Source: a virus
Strand: one strand, 5' to 3'
Length of the DNA: 63,435 nt
Virus record (IMG/VR): IMGVR_UViG_3300010885_053606
Location: 1-63,435 of that record
The notes beneath the pieces are model-generated. The model was given only the letters and a program-made list of their open reading frames with translations, was not told the origin of the DNA and did not search any database. The translations under genes and the position numbers were made by a program. Below are positions 61,545 to 63,435 of this stretch, piece by piece; within the stretch, counting starts at the first letter, position 1, and every line of letters starts with the position of its first letter.

Positions 61545-61895
61545 TTATTTTTGTGTTGTAAGCTGTTGTAATATTATAGGTATATAATTTGATTTTAATA
61601 TATTAATTTTTTTACCTACTGTTGGATTTTGAACCGGGTTATGTATTCCGTTTGTAGCTATTATAATCCACCAAAGATTAGGTGTGTTATAATTCTTATA
61701 TGAAATATTAGGCCAAGTATCACCAGGAACGGGAAAATAAGTTTTATAAAAACCAGCAGGTAAATTATCAGGTATTGTTACAGATTGTAACAAATTATAA
61801 TAATAAAACCCATCTTTGTCTTGATAAACATTAAAAATATTTTCAAGATGTTCGTTGTTTAACGATGGTAAACTTTTTATGCTGTTTTGTTTCAT
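61545..61895 (-). CDS. baseplate protein, gp53/LysM-like
   Basis: 116 residues. The C-terminal half has the shape FPVPGDTWPNISYKNYNTPN, LWWIIIATNGIHNP, GKKINILKSNYI, in which a D-x-W-x-x-I-[SA]-x-x-x-Y start, LWW and a final I-x-I-L resemble a LysM-type fold as found in T4 gp53 wedge and gpX-like tail proteins. The first half is a simple beta-strand lead (FYYYNLLQSVTIP). Four bases before the hub gene. A baseplate role, possibly gp53, is likely. Confidence 0.65.
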   Translation of the reverse strand: MKQNSIKSLPSLNNEHLENIFNVYQDKDGFYYYNLLQSVTIPDNLPAGFYKTYFPVPGDTWPNISYKNYNTPNLWWIIIATNGIHNPVQNPTVGKKINILKSNYIPIILQQLTTQK

Positions 61896-61908
61896 TTAAT
61901 TAAGTTTA

Positions 61909-62934
61909 TTAAACTGTAGTTTTTTTAGTTGTTTCAGCTTTTGCATATGTATTGGTGCCATTTTTACTATTAGTAGTAGTAGGATTACTATTGCTATTAG
62001 ATGCTGTTCTTACAGTTACTTGTTGAGTGGCTTTATCGATGTGCTGAAATAAATTTCTACTTGGCATTACCATATCTTTTAACGTTATATTTACTTCATA
62101 AGCGTCAGGTACTACAACGTTGTTTCCTTTATCATCTTGTAAAAGGTGCATATTACCTCTATTGTTAATAGTTATGTTATTAGCATAAGCTGCATAACTA
62201 TAATGCTGACCTGGTATTACGGCTTCATAATAAACAGGAGGTACACCTGTCATAATACTTTGTTTAATAAACAAGTTTTGATTAATTAAAACCCAACATA
62301 GAGCTCTATTCTTTTTCCAATCATCAGGGTCTTTAGTATTAAAAAGCGGAAATTTAACATTTAATGTTCTAAACTCATGCTGACTAAATAACTTTGGTCT
62401 ATCCATTACACCGACTTTACTATTAGTAGCAGCCACAGCAAATGCACCCACCTTAGCTATTTTTTTTACTGTATCTCCTATAGCGTTGGCTTTTTTATCT
62501 CCGATAAGTGCACCGGCAAAACTTTGAACTCCGTTTGCTCCTTCTTCAGCTGAATCTAACGATTCCCATGTTGTATCAATCTGAAAATTAACATCAGAAA
62601 AATAAGGAAACCTGTATGTATTTCCTGTTGGATTACGAGGGAATAAGAAATCGTATGGTCTTAAAGTTGGATCGGTATTATCCTGTCCTATACCTAAAGT
62701 ACCTGAACCGTAATAAGCAATTTGATTTGTTATAGTAGATTCATTAACGGCATGTTCAGTAAGAAATATATACGGTACTTCATTTAAAGCGCCAGATGTA
62801 TTTTTATTAAGCCTATTGCTTAATGTCCATGTATAATCTGAAACAACATTGTAGTTATTGCTGGTGCTATAATCATTTTTATTACCTCCTAAGCCACCAC
62901 CAACACTAATTAATTGATCTATTATATCAGCCAT
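61909..62934 (-). CDS. baseplate tail-tube initiator-like protein (gp48/gp54 type)
   Basis: 341 residues. The N-terminal half has VPYIFLTEHAVNES and FPYFSDVNFQID; residues about 150-190 include a short Ala-rich stretch (IAKVGAFAVAATN); the later part (PPVYYEAVIPGQHYSYAAYA, VPDAYEVNITLKDMVMPSRN) has the pattern of T4-like tube-initiating proteins, which share a fold with the tube protein. The Ser/Asn/Thr tail is low complexity. It precedes the gp53-like and hub genes. Which of gp48 or gp54 it corresponds to cannot be judged. Confidence 0.55.
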   Translation of the reverse strand: MADIIDQLISVGGGLGGNKNDYSTSNNYNVVSDYTWTLSNRLNKNTSGALNEVPYIFLTEHAVNESTITNQIAYYGSGTLGIGQDNTDPTLRPYDFLFPRNPTGNTYRFPYFSDVNFQIDTTWESLDSAEEGANGVQSFAGALIGDKKANAIGDTVKKIAKVGAFAVAATNSKVGVMDRPKLFSQHEFRTLNVKFPLFNTKDPDDWKKNRALCWVLINQNLFIKQSIMTGVPPVYYEAVIPGQHYSYAAYANNITINNRGNMHLLQDDKGNNVVVPDAYEVNITLKDMVMPSRNLFQHIDKATQQVTVRTASNSNSNPTTTNSKNGTNTYAKAETTKKTTV

Positions 62935-62951
62935 ATATATTAATACTTAAG

Positions 62952-63435
62952 TTAGAAAGGTAAACTGTTTCTAACATCGCTTATTCTACTGTTATTATTA
63001 CGAGCAACTTCAGCGGCAGATGGTCGTGGCTCAGATTGTTGTCCTCCGTTAATAAATATAGGTGAAGAAGGAGAACTGTTATCAGTTTTATTATTCATTA
63101 TTTGTGCTAATTTCATTATTGCTTGTCCTACAAATTGCAATCCATCTGTAGTTTTATCTGTATTATCAGCAATTTGCTTGAGTATGTCTCCATGATTATC
63201 TTTTACGTTGCTCGGTGAAGAGGGTGTAGATGTTGCTGGTTGAACGCTTGGTGTCGCGGCTTGTATAGCAGGTGCTACTGATTGCATTGCAGGTGATGAA
63301 GCTGTAGTTACATTAGATGTATTATCTGCTGTATTATTACTAGTTGTTACGTTAGATGTATTATCTGCTGTATTATTACTAGTTGTTACGTTAGATGTAT
63401 TATCTGCTGTATTATTACTAGTTGTTACGTTAGAT
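62952..63435 (-). CDS. C-terminal end of a repeat-containing virion protein (partial; possible tape measure or hub)
   Basis: The frame is open from the right edge to TAA at 62952. The edge part encodes 13-residue repeats NVTTSNNTADNTS; then follow a Ser/Pro/Ala-rich linker (SVAPAIQAATPSVQPATSTP), a helix (DGLQFVGQAIMKLAQIMNN) and the end ISDVRNSLPF. An internal ATG at 63285 gives a shorter 111-residue reading, but the frame continues above it without a stop, so that is unlikely to be the start. It lies just before the tube-initiator and hub genes, where a tape-measure or hub protein would be encoded. Identity is inference. Confidence 0.5.
   Translation of the reverse strand, partial: SNVTTSNNTADNTSNVTTSNNTADNTSNVTTSNNTADNTSNVTTASSPAMQSVAPAIQAATPSVQPATSTPSSPSNVKDNHGDILKQIADNTDKTTDGLQFVGQAIMKLAQIMNNKTDNSSPSSPIFINGGQQSEPRPSAAEVARNNNSRISDVRNSLPF
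63307..63435 (-). repeat. 39-bp tandem repeat, three full copies plus a partial, running off the window
   Basis: Units begin at 63307, 63346, 63385 and 63424 (partial); the period is exactly 39 bases and the copies differ from one another at about one base (GTTACATTAGAT against GTTACGTTAGAT in the first). Each encodes 13 residues in frame, rich in Asn and Thr. The true copy number is not visible. Confidence 0.9.

Noticed and set aside
63307-63435. The 39-bp repeats as a CRISPR array.
   Set aside because: The units are directly adjacent with no spacers and they encode a continuous in-frame protein.
1-63435. tRNA genes, insertion sequences and integrase or attachment sites.
   Set aside because: No cloverleaf-like sequence, transposase, recombinase or paired repeats typical of attachment sites were seen in the short intergenic gaps; a tool scan would be needed to exclude tRNAs completely.

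Overview
The window is a gene-dense, strongly AT-rich piece of a large tailed-phage genome with a contractile, T4-like virion plan. The supporting genes are a gp23-type major capsid protein, gp22-like scaffold, gp21-type prohead protease, gp13/gp14 neck proteins, gp4-like head completion protein, gp16-like small terminase, gp25 and gp6 baseplate wedge proteins, a gp5-like hub and a gp27-like hub. No integrase, transposase, rRNA, tRNA or host gene was recognised. Most genes lack a clear Shine-Dalgarno sequence, and the class I NrdB is of a type I associate with Bacteroidetes-like enzymes. These are weak hints at the host, not proof.

Layout. Nearly all virion genes lie on the minus strand and read from high to low coordinates. 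From the right edge: the C-terminal end of a repeat-containing protein (possible tape measure or hub), a tail-tube initiator-like protein, a gp53/LysM-like protein and a gp27-like hub (59.6-63.4 kb). Next come small terminase, a short fibre and a fibre chaperone (56.6-58.0 kb), then gp25 and gp6 (50.9-53.3 kb). After these lies a block of about 31 kb of giant fibre, adhesin and wedge proteins (19.5-50.9 kb) rich in beta-propeller, NHL, PKD, PA14-like and LamG-like modules. The neck and head genes follow (11.4-19.5 kb), then a second fibre block with its own chaperone (5.2-11.3 kb), and finally a gp5-like hub and a PAAR-like spike protein (0.7-5.2 kb).

Four plus-strand islands interrupt this: unknown genes at the left edge; a membrane/coiled-coil protein inside the head module (14.8-15.6 kb); a frameshifted structural-type gene followed by nrdB and nrdA (53.3-56.6 kb); and a 54-aa protein, dUTPase and sliding-clamp loader (58.0-59.6 kb). 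The plus-strand enzymes supply dNTPs, remove dUTP and support replication, while the minus-strand genes build the particle.

Regulation visible in sequence. At least twenty structural genes carry TAAATA, most often TAAATAAT, a few bases upstream of their start codon. This resembles the T4/cyanophage late promoter TATAAATA placed so close that the mRNAs would have almost no leader. Three strong hairpin terminators flank the capsid gene and the acidic head protein, and the capsid gene is one of the few with a good Shine-Dalgarno sequence.

Main points for a second look: a short N-terminal docking motif shared by seven fibre proteins; a propeller plus PA14 block inserted in the middle of a fibre domain; a W-rich repeat shared by two giant proteins; two structural genes that both look split by a one-base frame change; and a 39-bp tandem repeat running off the right edge.
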